Made by a program: the position numbers and the translations under genes. The notes beneath the pieces were generated by a model. That model searched no databases. It was not told the origin of the DNA and saw nothing but the letters and a program-made list of their open reading frames with translations. A stretch of 64,000 nucleotides of DNA from Chitinophaga filiformis (GTDB lineage Bacteria; Bacteroidota; Bacteroidia; Chitinophagales; Chitinophagaceae), in contig NZ_JAKIRP010000011.1 of NCBI RefSeq assembly GCF_021646545.1, forward strand, positions 186,001 to 250,000, in the 5' to 3' direction. Shown piece after piece: positions 16,730-25,504 of the stretch (its first letter is position 1; every line of letters starts with the position of its first letter).

Positions 16730-17794
16730 TTAACGGAAAACAACCATACCAGGGAAATAGAATCCCTCGTAAGTCTTGCTGTGCTGCAAGGCACCTGTAG
16801 TCGCATTATACATATAGATCGTATTTTTGGCATCTGCGCCATAGATATTGGTATTACTGTTCAATATCAGGTAATTCCTCTTTCTATCGTAGGCGATACC
16901 TTTTCCGTAGAAATACTGTCCTGCGGGAAGGGTAATGAACGGTGTACTTAAAGACGCTGCATCACCGGTATAACGGTATACCTTGTTATTACCGGAGATA
17001 ATAAATATAGCATTCTCTTTAGTGGATGCCACCATAGAGCTATTGGTGTATGTCCATTCATTAAAATGAACAGGGAAACCGGTCGTAATACTATCTACTG
17101 CCAACGTGGCAACATTGATCCTCTTCAGCTGTGTAGCGGAAGCTGCCCACACCCAATCTCTATCATCTTTGGTCAGTACAAAGCCGGATACTGCCGTTCC
17201 CAGTTTCTTCACCAGGTGGTAATCAAAGGCGTCCAGGGCCAGGATACCGTCTTTAGCTGATATTACAAATATATAGTTCCAACTCATGAACATATCCTTC
17301 ACTTCTCCATCCACACTGCTAACCTTTGTACCTAAAGTCAACGGGGTCAGGGTCAGGCGGTACAGTCCTGCAGCAGTACTGAGTAATCCCTTGTTGATAT
17401 CCACTCCCAGGAATGCGCGTCCGTCGTGTCCTGGCAGGCTATCCACTCTTCCGGTCTCTTTCAATGTGGCAGCATCAACAGCAACCAACGGACCATCATA
17501 TTTACCTACCAGGTATAACTTATCATTATACACTGTACCAAACTGCATAGTAGTGGAAGAAGTACCCAGCTTTTTACCAGGATTCTCAGCAGAATAAACA
17601 TACTTGTAAATGGAATCCTTGTCATAATCATAGTAGTTGATATCACCAGGGGCAACACCGAAATTACCTTCACTGACAATGTAAAAACCATTGTCATACT
17701 TGCCCGGAGGAGGCGTCACAACATCATCATTCTTACAGGAAGCAGCGGTTAATATTAAACCCGCCAGTAACCAGGAGCGTAAATTTTTATGCAT
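16730..17794 (-). CDS. DUF5074-type beta-propeller lipoprotein, first gene of the B12 operon
   Basis: A 354-residue lipoprotein (lipobox LILTAASC). NGFYIVSEGNFGVAPGDINYYD is the typical opening of DUF5074/YncE-like proteins, shared in form with the BtuG-like gene two positions downstream (NGFYLLNEGNMGM). Blades include QFGTVYNDKLYLVGKYDG and GVDINKGLLSTAAGLYRL. It is the first gene after the riboswitch, so its expression should drop when cobalamin is plentiful. The likely role is surface capture of corrinoids, parallel to BtuG. Having two propellers flank one BtuB suggests either different corrinoid preferences or a relay; this is inference. Confidence 0.78.
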   Translation of the reverse strand: MHKNLRSWLLAGLILTAASCKNDDVVTPPPGKYDNGFYIVSEGNFGVAPGDINYYDYDKDSIYKYVYSAENPGKKLGTSSTTMQFGTVYNDKLYLVGKYDGPLVAVDAATLKETGRVDSLPGHDGRAFLGVDINKGLLSTAAGLYRLTLTPLTLGTKVSSVDGEVKDMFMSWNYIFVISAKDGILALDAFDYHLVKKLGTAVSGFVLTKDDRDWVWAASATQLKRINVATLAVDSITTGFPVHFNEWTYTNSSMVASTKENAIFIISGNNKVYRYTGDAASLSTPFITLPAGQYFYGKGIAYDRKRNYLILNSNTNIYGADAKNTIYMYNATTGALQHSKTYEGFYFPGMVVFR

Positions 17795-17981
17795 AATTAG
17801 AACTTTATCTTGGTAGATACCATGACCTACATTCAGACGAAATGACTACTCACAGACAATCCTGTCTACAGTGACTTTCTTACCGGCACCAATAAATTGA
17901 TAGAATAAGAAACAGCGCCCCTACAGGCTGTAACTGCATCAAGTGTCTTTCACCCGAAGGCACGGAATGTCGGTTGCTATT

Positions 17982-18165
17982 GGCAGGTCTTCTGGCTCTC
18001 CTGCTTTTTCCGGGCCTTCCCGTCCGTCTTAGTCGAACAGTGGCTTTGGGAGAATGAGTGTCCGGAAAAATCGATCGTTGTATACGATGCAGGATCACAG
18101 CTACGGGGATAGCTCCGGATTTACACCGGATTCCCTATTAATTCACCACCAGGTGAAACCAAATG
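17982..18165 (-). ncRNA. Cobalamin riboswitch
   Basis: Read on the minus strand, the element has GGTTTCACCTGGTGGTGAA, then GGGAATCCGGTGTAAATCCG, GAGCTATCCCCGTAGCTGTGA, the B12-box segment AAGCCACTG (complement of 18033-18055), GGGAAGGC, and closes with GAGCCAGAAGACCTGCC near 17982. These are the conserved blocks of the AdoCbl-type riboswitch in the expected order. It sits between a clear promoter and the first gene of the BtuB operon, about 190 nt before the start codon. Known switches of this class turn expression off when cobalamin binds. Confidence 0.95.
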
Positions 18166-18170
18166 CGGCA

Positions 18171-18202
18171 CAAACCTACAGTATGAGTAGTTAATATCCA
18201 AA
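18171..18202 (-). promoter_or_regulatory. Promoter of the B12 uptake operon (Bacteroidota type)
   Basis: On the minus strand TTTG (18199-18202) is followed by a 20-nt spacer and TAGGTTTG (18171-18178). That is an exact match to the Bacteroidota consensus TTTG / 19-21 nt / TAnnTTTG. The start site would be around 18164, so the transcript begins right at the riboswitch. Confidence 0.82.
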
Positions 18203-18246
18203 AAGAAAAATAGGTAGTATCTTGCCGCAAATTCAAAACTGTTCTG

Positions 18247-20328
18247 TTGAAACATCTATTCCTGCTGGTAGTATTCTTCTGCGGAAGCTACGCCGGTTAT
18301 GCCCAAAGCCCGCTCAATAAAACGGTTACAGTCGACGCCGACCGCCAACCCCTTGCTGTAGTACTAGATAACATTAGTATGCAGGGCGGATTTCATTTTT
18401 CTTATGTAAAGGAATTTATTCATGACGATAGTCTCGTAACAGTACATGTCACCAACAAGTCGGTAAAACAGGTCCTGGACATGCTGTTCCAGGGCAATTT
18501 CCAGTTCCGTGAAATAGGTAACCAGATCATTATACAACCCGGTACTTCATCCAAAGAGAAATGGTTCGTGGTAAGCGGACATGTAAAAGACGCTGTCACC
18601 GGCTCACCTATCAGCAATGCCAGCGTCTATGAAAGAATGCAGCTCATCTCCACCATGACCAACGACCAGGGTTATTACAAGATACGCCTGCGTGAAAGAG
18701 AAAAGACCGCCGCCATGCTGACCGTTAGTAAGGAACTGTACCGGGATACCATCATGCTGATAATTGCAGGTCATGACCAGGAACTGGACGCCAGTATTAA
18801 ACCGGCTCCTCCCATACAGCTTAGCGTAGTAGATGTAAATAAGTATTCCCATGTAGAGCAGACCATGTTCGGCCGCTTCTTTCTATCCTCCCGCCAGCGG
18901 ATGCAGAGTCTCAACCTGAGCGATTTCTTTACCAAACAGCCTTACCAGTACTCGCTTGTTCCTGCTATTGGTACACATGGCAAAATAGGCTCACAGGTGA
19001 TCAATAAATTTTCCCTGAACCTGATTGGTGGTTATACCGCAGGTCTCAGCGGGGTCGAACTGGCCGGGGTGTTTAACATCGATCAGAAGAACGTGAAGTG
19101 GGTGCAGATCGCAGGGATATCTAATATCGTCGGCGGACGTATGACCGGCGTCCAATTGGCCGGTGTACATAACCATACCATGGATTCATTGAAAGGTGTA
19201 CAGGCAGCCGGGGTAAGTAATATGCTGAAACGTGGTTTCCGCGGAGCACAGCTGAGCGGGATATATAGTCAGACTGGCGGCGAATCAAAAGGTGCGCAAC
19301 TTTCCGGCGCCATCAGCCATGCCGGAGGCAATACTGAGGGCGTACAGGCAGCCGGCGTCATCGGTGTGGCAAGAGGAACCGTCAGCGGCGCACAGCTGGC
19401 AGGTGGGGTCAACTATGCCCAGGGTATTGGAGGGGCGCAGATTGGCGGTATGGTGAATGTTAATATCGATACCACCAACGGCGCACAGATATCCGGCGCT
19501 ATTAACTACACCAGCCGGCTAAAGGGCGCTCAGATAGCGGGTTTGGTGAATGTCAATATCGATACCACCAGCGGCGCTCAGATATCCGGCGCTATTAACT
19601 ATACCAGCGGACTAAAGGGCGCTGAGATTGCTGGTTTGGTGAATGTCAATATCGATACTACTAACGGCGCACAGATATCCGGCGCTATTAACTATACCAG
19701 GCGACTAAAGGGCGCTCAGATCGCTGGTTTGGTGAATGTCAGTATAGACACCACCATCGGCACTCAGATATCCGGCCTGGTCAACTATGCCGGCATTCTT
19801 AAAGGTGTACAGATTGGACTACTGAACTACGCTGATTCCTCCGATGGTTACAGCATTGGCCTGGTTAGCTTTGTTAGAAGGGGTTATCACCAGGTACAGG
19901 TCTATACCAACGAGATCCTGGAACTGAACGTGGCCTATAAATCCGGTAACCGCAAGTTATACAGCCTCATCGTGGCAGGCATGAGCCTGGGCGACAAGCG
20001 GGCCTACTCCTTCGGTTACGGTATCGGCCATGATTTCAGATTATCTCCTTTCTCCTTTATTACTGCCGAATTGACCTCACAATACCTCTACGTAGGCAAC
20101 TGGAACTCTACCAATACCATGGCCAGATTACAAGCTGCCTGGAACAGGCGGCTGGCAAAAAAGATCACTTTCTTTGCCGGCCCGACGTTTACCGTTTATC
20201 ATAGCGACAAACTGGATGTGTCTGAACCGGATCATGAAATAAAGGTCCCCAGGCACTACAGCCCCTTCGATTTTGGCGAAGGGATCCTCGGCTGGTTTGG
20301 CTGGCATATCGGCATCGGGTTTTTCTAG
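18247..20328 (+). CDS. Exported STN + carboxypeptidase-regulatory protein with GAQISG-type beta-helix repeats
   Basis: A 693-residue protein starting at TTG 18247; the non-ATG start is supported because it opens exactly at a clean signal peptide (LFLLVVFFCGSYAGYAQ). Residues ~22-95 form an STN domain (ADRQPLAVVLDNISMQGGFH ... FREIGNQIIIQP). Residues ~103-185 form a CarboxypepD_reg-like domain (VSGHVKDAVTGSPISNASVY). From ~250 to ~535 there are many short repeats of the form G-x-Q-[LI]-[AS]-G-x-x-N, predicted to wind into a beta-helix. The last ~150 residues look like beta strands of an outer-membrane barrel ending WFGWHIGIGFF. STN is normally found in FecA-like receptors or secretins, so the combination is odd. 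It is divergent from the B12 operon. Function unknown; a surface or periplasmic scaffold is possible. Confidence 0.75.
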   Translation: MKHLFLLVVFFCGSYAGYAQSPLNKTVTVDADRQPLAVVLDNISMQGGFHFSYVKEFIHDDSLVTVHVTNKSVKQVLDMLFQGNFQFREIGNQIIIQPGTSSKEKWFVVSGHVKDAVTGSPISNASVYERMQLISTMTNDQGYYKIRLREREKTAAMLTVSKELYRDTIMLIIAGHDQELDASIKPAPPIQLSVVDVNKYSHVEQTMFGRFFLSSRQRMQSLNLSDFFTKQPYQYSLVPAIGTHGKIGSQVINKFSLNLIGGYTAGLSGVELAGVFNIDQKNVKWVQIAGISNIVGGRMTGVQLAGVHNHTMDSLKGVQAAGVSNMLKRGFRGAQLSGIYSQTGGESKGAQLSGAISHAGGNTEGVQAAGVIGVARGTVSGAQLAGGVNYAQGIGGAQIGGMVNVNIDTTNGAQISGAINYTSRLKGAQIAGLVNVNIDTTSGAQISGAINYTSGLKGAEIAGLVNVNIDTTNGAQISGAINYTRRLKGAQIAGLVNVSIDTTIGTQISGLVNYAGILKGVQIGLLNYADSSDGYSIGLVSFVRRGYHQVQVYTNEILELNVAYKSGNRKLYSLIVAGMSLGDKRAYSFGYGIGHDFRLSPFSFITAELTSQYLYVGNWNSTNTMARLQAAWNRRLAKKITFFAGPTFTVYHSDKLDVSEPDHEIKVPRHYSPFDFGEGILGWFGWHIGIGFF
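19430..19790 (+). repeat. 93-bp near-identical tandem repeats inside the beta-helix gene
   Basis: A unit encoding 31 residues (GLVNVNIDTTNGAQISGAIN and on to KGAQIA) recurs about 3.8 times with very few base changes. Anchor positions are GTGAATGT at 19453 and 19546, exactly 93 bp apart. The flanking repeats of the same protein are much more diverged, so this block has expanded recently or is being homogenised. Confidence 0.9.
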
Positions 20329-20337
20329 ATTATTTGG

Positions 20338-20345
20338 TAATTTTG
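20338..20345 (+). promoter_or_regulatory. Candidate -7 promoter box of the agmatine pathway operon
   Basis: TAATTTTG matches TAnnTTTG exactly and lies 39 nt before the start codon of the amidase gene. No good TTTG is found 19-21 nt upstream, so this rests on one box only. Confidence 0.4.
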
Positions 20346-20384
20346 CCCCTTCATTTTTTAAACGGTAAAATTTAAACTCAGGTA

Positions 20385-21260
20385 ATGTCAAAAGTTAAAG
20401 TAGGTTTTGTGCAAATGTCCTGCAGCAAAGACAAGGCTGAAAACCTTGCCAAGGCTAGCAAAGGTATCCGTGACGCCGCCGCTAAAGGTGCGCAGATCGT
20501 TTGTTTGCAGGAATTGTTTACTTCCCTTTATTTCTGTGATGTGGAGGATTATGAGAATTTCTCCCTGGCAGAACCTATCCCCGGTCCGTCTACCGACTCT
20601 CTGCAGAAAGTAGCGGCTGAACTGGGCGTCGTGATCATCGCCTCCCTCTTCGAGAAACGTGCACAGGGCCTCTACCACAACACCACTGCCGTACTGGATG
20701 CAGACGGGACCTACCTGGGTAAATACCGTAAAATGCATATCCCGGACGATCCGGCTTATTACGAGAAATTCTACTTCACCCCGGGCGACCTGGGATATAA
20801 AGTCTTCAAGACGAAATTCGCTACCCTCGGTGTACTCATCTGCTGGGACCAGTGGTATCCGGAAGCTGCCAGGATCACTGCCCTCATGGGCGCTGAAATA
20901 CTGTTCTATCCAACTGCTATCGGCTGGGCTACCTCTCAGGACGAAGCCACCAACACAGAACAGTACAACGCATGGCAGACCATCCAGCGCAGTCACGCGG
21001 TTGCCAACGGCATACACGTAGTTAGCGTGAACCGTGTAGGTTTCGAACAGGATGGCCTCATGAAATTCTGGGGTGGTTCCTTCATCTCCAATCCATTCGG
21101 CACTATTATCTACCAGGCGTCTCACGACCAGGAAGAAGTGCATGTACAGGAACTGGACCTGAATACGACCGACAGGTACCGTACTCACTGGCCGTTTATG
21201 CGCGACAGAAGAATTGACTCTTACGCTCCTATCACTAAAAGATTTATCGACGAAGCATAA
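20385..21260 (+). CDS. aguB: N-carbamoylputrescine amidase
   Basis: A 291-residue nitrilase-superfamily enzyme. The catalytic triad is intact: E43 (CLQELF), K116 (KYRKMHIPDD) and C153 (LICWDQWYPE). The segments AIGWATSQDEATNTEQYNAW and HVVSVNRVGFE are typical of the plant-type N-carbamoylputrescine amidase group. It hydrolyses N-carbamoylputrescine to putrescine, CO2 and ammonia in the cytosol. Its stop codon overlaps the start of the agmatine deiminase gene by one base (TAATG), so the two are translationally coupled and form the complete agmatine-to-putrescine step pair. Confidence 0.93.
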   Translation: MSKVKVGFVQMSCSKDKAENLAKASKGIRDAAAKGAQIVCLQELFTSLYFCDVEDYENFSLAEPIPGPSTDSLQKVAAELGVVIIASLFEKRAQGLYHNTTAVLDADGTYLGKYRKMHIPDDPAYYEKFYFTPGDLGYKVFKTKFATLGVLICWDQWYPEAARITALMGAEILFYPTAIGWATSQDEATNTEQYNAWQTIQRSHAVANGIHVVSVNRVGFEQDGLMKFWGGSFISNPFGTIIYQASHDQEEVHVQELDLNTTDRYRTHWPFMRDRRIDSYAPITKRFIDEA

Positions 21261-22312
21261 TGATAAACGGACAACCAACGCTGAAACAGCAGGGATACTT
21301 CTTCCCTGCCGAATTCCATCCGCATGTCGCTACCTGGCTGAGCTGGCCTCATAAAGAAGCCAGCTGGCCCGGAAAGATCCATACGATCTATCCTTACTAC
21401 AGCCAGTTTGTAAAATACCTGGCGGAAAGTGAACTGGTCCGTATCAATGTGAATGACGAAGCCATGAAGGCATTCGCTACCGGTCACCTGCGCAACGCCG
21501 GCGTAAACATGGACAAGGTGGAGTTCTTCTTCCATCCTACCAACGACGCCTGGTGCCGTGACCATGGCCCTGCTTTCCTCATCAATCCGGCTGCAGAACA
21601 GAAAAAAGTTATCGTAGACTGGAATTATAACGCCTGGGGCGGCAAATATCCTCCTTTCGACAAAGACGACATCGTCCCTACCCGTATCGCGGAACATTTC
21701 AAGCTGCCGGTGTACAATCCGGGCATCATCATGGAAGGCGGTTCTGTGGAATTTAACGGAAAAGGCACCGTCCTGACCTCCTGCTGCTGCCTCCTGAACG
21801 AAAACCGGAATCCGCATCTGAACAGGGAGCAGATAGAAGTGTATCTACAAGACTATTATGGTGTTGACCAGGTGCTCTGGGTAGATGAAGGGATTGTGGG
21901 TGATGATACAGACGGCCATATTGACGATACCATTCGTTTTGTAAATGAAGATACCGTTCTCACCGTTGTAGAGAGCAATAAACAGGATGAAAACTACGAA
22001 CTGCTGCAGGGCAACCTCCGCCAGTTACAACAGATGCGCCTCCTGAATGGTAAGCAGCTGAATGTCGTAGAACTACCTATGCCTGATGCGGTTGCATACG
22101 ACGACCAGCGCCTGCCGGCCTCATATGCTAATTTCTACATCAGCAACAAGCATGTAATCGTTCCTGTTTACAACTGTAAGAACGACGATAAAGCATTGCA
22201 GATAATCGCGGAATGTTTCAAGGATCGTCAGGTAGTAGGAATTGACTCTACCGAGATCATCTGGGGCCTGGGCAGCTTTCACTGCCTGAGCCAGCAGGAA
22301 CCTGCTGTTTAA
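21260..22312 (+). CDS. aguA: Agmatine deiminase
   Basis: A 350-residue member of the peptidyl-arginine/agmatine deiminase family. Motifs are WCRDHGPAF (D101, H102), GIIMEGGSVEFNG, DDTDGHIDD, and the C-terminal nucleophile cysteine in GLGSFHCLSQQ (C342). It converts agmatine to N-carbamoylputrescine plus ammonia; the product is the substrate of the upstream amidase. It shares one base with the upstream gene and is followed by a terminator. The length and the opening QQGYFFPAEFHPHVATWLSWP match the family. Confidence 0.94.
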   Translation: MINGQPTLKQQGYFFPAEFHPHVATWLSWPHKEASWPGKIHTIYPYYSQFVKYLAESELVRINVNDEAMKAFATGHLRNAGVNMDKVEFFFHPTNDAWCRDHGPAFLINPAAEQKKVIVDWNYNAWGGKYPPFDKDDIVPTRIAEHFKLPVYNPGIIMEGGSVEFNGKGTVLTSCCCLLNENRNPHLNREQIEVYLQDYYGVDQVLWVDEGIVGDDTDGHIDDTIRFVNEDTVLTVVESNKQDENYELLQGNLRQLQQMRLLNGKQLNVVELPMPDAVAYDDQRLPASYANFYISNKHVIVPVYNCKNDDKALQIIAECFKDRQVVGIDSTEIIWGLGSFHCLSQQEPAV

Positions 22313-22333
22313 ACCGGTTAGAAACAATATTTT

Positions 22334-22370
22334 AAGCCTGTTAGGAATAAAACTCCTGGCAGGCTTTTCT
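22334..22370 (+). terminator. Terminator of the agmatine pathway operon
   Basis: A 13-bp stem including G-U pairs (22334-22346 with 22354-22366) with loop ATAAAAC-like sequence, followed by TTCTCTTG. It lies 22 nt past the stop. Confidence 0.75.
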
Positions 22371-22757
22371 CTTGCCTTCATTTTCTGAGTTAAAGGCTTC
22401 TAAGCGCTTATTTATGGACGAGTCTGCATAGGTTATGTAAACTAGTGCGTTACACTTCGATTGTGCTGCCGGCCTGACACCTTACCTGAAACTTCTCACC
22501 CGGCAACCGCTATTACAGAGGCATATCAAAGGCATATCAAAGGCATGTATAATGCATGCTATGGAGGTTCAAAATTGGTCAACCTGCCTCCCTGCCAATA
22601 TTACAGTACAACCCAGCGGCCCCGCTCCCTATTCACGTGGCTACCAGCTTTTTCTTTTAAAACGCGTTCACCCGTTTAATGTCATAACATTGTTAAACCT
22701 CAGTCTACTGCAGAGCTTAAATTAACCTCTTTCACAATTCTTTAGCATTTTCTGCGT
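22371..22757. other. Intergenic region before the first L,D-transpeptidase
   Basis: About 390 nt without a convincing gene. It contains a short tandem (CATATCAAAGG repeated at 22520-22545). The small plus-strand ORF at 22461-22679 has no family features and low-quality composition, so it is not called. Confidence 0.45.
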
Positions 22758-22765
22758 TAAATTTG
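22758..22765 (+). promoter_or_regulatory. Candidate -7 promoter box of the L,D-transpeptidase gene
   Basis: TAAATTTG followed by C is an exact TAnnTTTG match, 80 nt before the start codon. The predicted leader includes a GC-rich hairpin (AGCCGG...CCGGCT, about 22791-22815) followed by TTATTTTT, which could attenuate transcription. No clear -33 element was found. Confidence 0.45.
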
Positions 22766-22845
22766 CATTAGTCGTTTTAACAAAACACAGCCGGACTGCG
22801 AGCAGGCCCGGCTTATTTTTAACAAATTCCAATCCTGTTCCATTG

Positions 22846-23592
22846 ATGAAGAAACCTGTTAAGAAATTCATTAAATACGCCCTTACCGCCGGTCTGTTTG
22901 CCGGGATCCTTTTTACCATTGCTCCCTCTGCCGGGAATAAAACGAAGATCATTCCCCTTGCCGAAAGCAACTTCAATAATAAACAGGCACTGTTTGCCGC
23001 ATTGAAGCTGGACTCACTGGGATTATCTAAAGAGGCGTTCGAATATGCCCTGTCCGGTTTGGAAAAGCTGGATAAAGAAGGCAGACTGAAAAATCCCGAT
23101 CTGCTGACCATCGCCGACTTTAGTCAACCGTCGAATAAGAAACGCTTATTCGTGATTGACCTGAAAAAGGAAACTGTACTGTTTAACACTTTCGTATCTC
23201 ACGGGCGAAATTCAGGCACTGCTGTTGCCACCGCTTTCTCCAATGCGCCAGAAAGCTTTAAGAGCAGCCTGGGATTCTATGTGACTGGTGAGACATACAA
23301 GGGTCAGCATGGTTATTCCCTGCGTTTGGAAGGCGAAGAAGAAGGTATTAATGACAATGCCATGAGCAGGGGTATCGTGATGCACAGTGCGGCATATGTC
23401 AGCGAAAAGATCGCAAAATTGCAGGGATATGTGGGACGTAGCCTGGGTTGCCCGGCTATTCCTGAAAAGGTACATAAACAGATCATCGAAGTCATTAAAG
23501 ATGGCAGCTGTCTGTTCCTGTACAGTCCCGATAAATCATACATGGCTAATTCAAAGATGTTGGCGGCGGAGAAAGACACTACTGTCGCTTAA
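22846..23592 (+). CDS. L,D-transpeptidase catalytic domain protein (periplasmic)
   Basis: A 248-residue protein starting at the ATG at 22846 (the in-frame TTG at 22843 would add only one residue). An N-terminal signal or anchor (FIKYALTAGLFAGILFTIAPS) is followed by a helical region and the catalytic domain: RLFVIDLKKETVLFNTFVSHG, GIVMHSA (H180) and GRSLGCPAIP (C202). The H-x(n)-S-x-G-C signature is intact. Such enzymes form or remodel 3-3 crosslinks in peptidoglycan or attach proteins to it. It faces a second, larger L,D-transpeptidase across a 212-nt spacer, so the two are not an operon. Confidence 0.9.
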   Translation: MKKPVKKFIKYALTAGLFAGILFTIAPSAGNKTKIIPLAESNFNNKQALFAALKLDSLGLSKEAFEYALSGLEKLDKEGRLKNPDLLTIADFSQPSNKKRLFVIDLKKETVLFNTFVSHGRNSGTAVATAFSNAPESFKSSLGFYVTGETYKGQHGYSLRLEGEEEGINDNAMSRGIVMHSAAYVSEKIAKLQGYVGRSLGCPAIPEKVHKQIIEVIKDGSCLFLYSPDKSYMANSKMLAAEKDTTVA

Positions 23593-23644
23593 AGATGCGA
23601 ATCTGACATCCATTTTCCAATAATTAAATCAGATCCACTCATCC

Positions 23645-23771
23645 TTCATCCTCCCTGGCCCCTCTTCAGATACCCACATGACAGCGTCTACGCTTGCACG
23701 CTGCAATAACATTACCGGCCTCTGCATGGTGATAATGCGTGTACCGAAAAGGGCCAGGGGGATGGGATGAA
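23645..23771. other. Foldable spacer between convergent L,D-transpeptidase genes
   Basis: An outer imperfect stem pairs 23645-23663 (TTCATCCTCCCTGGCCCCT) with 23751-23771 (GGGCCAGGGGGATGGGATGA and one more base). Inside are a hairpin CAGCGT/ACGCTG (23682-23687 with 23698-23703), a weaker pairing of 23671-23679 with 23735-23743, and possibly ATTACC/GGTGATAAT. It may be just a double terminator, but the nested layout looks like a structured RNA. Confidence 0.5.
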
Positions 23772-23804
23772 TTTTATATGATGTCGTAGTGATCAGGATC
23801 TTGG

Positions 23805-25412
23805 TTATTTCGGATCTGTAAAGAGTTTATAGGCTGTATAAGCATCATGGTCATAAATATCCTCTCTGAACTGCAGTCTTCCTGCCTCGTCGACCCAGAC
23901 GGTATAATACGTGATCAACACTGGTACCGGGTCCTTTATCTTAACGTATTTCTCCTTCCCACTGTTCATTGCACTATCAATTTTTTCTGGCGTCCAGGTA
24001 CTATTATCTGCTAACAGGTAGTTGGCTAACCTGACAGGATCTCCTAAGCGGATACAACCGTGACTGAAAGCCCGTTTATCTTTTTCGAACAGATACTTCT
24101 GGTTAGTGTCGTGAAAGTAGATATTGAAACTGTTAGGGAACAGGAACTTCACCTTTCCCAGCGGGTTATCGTCTCCCGGCAATTGCCTGATAACAGGTAG
24201 TCCGTTCCGCTCTCCCGTCACCTCCATATTCTTTTCACTCAGATAATTACTGTTGCGCGCTATTGCCGGTAATATCTCCTCGCGCACGATACTGTTAGGC
24301 AGGTTCCAGTAAGGACTGAATACAATCTGGTTAAGATCGCCCGAGAACATGGTGGTATTCTTACCTTCCTTACCGACTACCACCGGCATGTCAAACTCCT
24401 TATTTTTATTATTCCATACATGCAGTGCGAACTCCGGAATGTTTACCAGTATAAGACGGCCTTCCGGCGCAGGCGGCGCCCAGCGCATCCGCTCAAGGTT
24501 AATAAGCATAGCCTGCACCAGCTTAATGGCGGGAATATTCATTTCACGCAGCAGCGTATCTGTAATAACGCCTTTGGGCGTATGACCATGGGTCGCTTCG
24601 AACAATTTCACTGCGTTCTCCAATCCGTCATTGAATATAGTCGTCGTATCCTGCTCAGGATATTCCCCCGTGATCTGTAAACGCCTTTTCACCCAGCCAA
24701 TAAGGGCAGTACTGTCTCCCTTTTTATACCGTTTCTTCTTCTCTACAGTAATCGTGTCCCATCCTCCTTTCTTCGCAATGTCCATATATTGCTGTAACGG
24801 TTTTAAAAGCGCGCTATATGTACTGTTTATTGCCTCTTTATTCTTATCGTCGAGAACAGCAGCTGCCCGCTTCATGGTTTCCTCCTTCTTTGCAGGCACC
24901 ACACTCTCCAGGCCTTCTATTGTTTTATCAGGACCAATATTCAGGTAATAATCGATAAGACGCAGGGTCAGTTGCAACTCGGTCTTTACGATATCGGCAT
25001 CCCGCGGAGAAGCCGCAGAATCGATATCGCCGGTCATCATAGCGTTCAGCCGGTATTCGAGCGACTTATTATTCTCACTCGTATCCACGCTGTAATCATA
25101 GAGACTGCGGAAGCCATAGGCCTGTTCATTCAACCCATGACTATCAAACCAGGCAAACTCATAATTACGTGCGTTGTAAAAGCTGCGCAAGCGGTTAGCC
25201 AACGTATCGTTCAGCTTTTGCTTCGCGATGAATTTACTTACGTCACTGGTGTCAAGAAAGAGATCATTGTAAGCATTCGCAGGTGTAACCTGGGTGTTTC
25301 GGGGTGTAATGGTCAAAGTCTCGTGTTGCTCCTCTGCACTTTTGTTATTGCAGCTATATGAAAAGATGAGCAACGCGCATACGGTCACCAACAATATATT
25401 GATCGTTCTCAT
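23805..25412 (-). CDS. YcbB-like murein L,D-transpeptidase lipoprotein
   Basis: A 535-residue lipoprotein (lipobox LLIFSYSC). It has an N-terminal scaffold (LRSFYNARNYEFAWFDSHGLNEQ, the usual DUF/scaffold opening of this class), a central peptidoglycan-binding-like segment (GLENAVKLFEATHGHTPKGVI), and a YkuD domain with VNIPEFALHVWNNK and active site FSHGCIRLGDPVRLA. The length and order match the YcbB group that makes 3-3 crosslinks. The site of action is the periplasm. It is convergent with the smaller L,D-transpeptidase. Its upstream region is occupied by the GC-rich repeat cluster. Confidence 0.92.
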   Translation of the reverse strand: MRTINILLVTVCALLIFSYSCNNKSAEEQHETLTITPRNTQVTPANAYNDLFLDTSDVSKFIAKQKLNDTLANRLRSFYNARNYEFAWFDSHGLNEQAYGFRSLYDYSVDTSENNKSLEYRLNAMMTGDIDSAASPRDADIVKTELQLTLRLIDYYLNIGPDKTIEGLESVVPAKKEETMKRAAAVLDDKNKEAINSTYSALLKPLQQYMDIAKKGGWDTITVEKKKRYKKGDSTALIGWVKRRLQITGEYPEQDTTTIFNDGLENAVKLFEATHGHTPKGVITDTLLREMNIPAIKLVQAMLINLERMRWAPPAPEGRLILVNIPEFALHVWNNKNKEFDMPVVVGKEGKNTTMFSGDLNQIVFSPYWNLPNSIVREEILPAIARNSNYLSEKNMEVTGERNGLPVIRQLPGDDNPLGKVKFLFPNSFNIYFHDTNQKYLFEKDKRAFSHGCIRLGDPVRLANYLLADNSTWTPEKIDSAMNSGKEKYVKIKDPVPVLITYYTVWVDEAGRLQFREDIYDHDAYTAYKLFTDPK

Positions 25413-25504
25413 GCTTTACCCGGATACAAAAGGCGTGCCTCTGCCCTGAGCTCCCAGACAACAGAGATCCATTCACCATATGTTTGTAGCACGGCGTCCA
25501 CCAC

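Noticed and set aside
20388..21278. 296-codon minus-strand ORF opposite the amidase gene
   Set aside because: It is a mirror of codon bias in aguB; the plus-strand protein has an intact catalytic triad and overlaps aguA by one base.
22461..22679. 72-codon plus-strand ORF between aguA and the L,D-transpeptidase gene
   Set aside because: No family features, unusual composition and no ribosome-binding context; it overlaps short tandem repeats.
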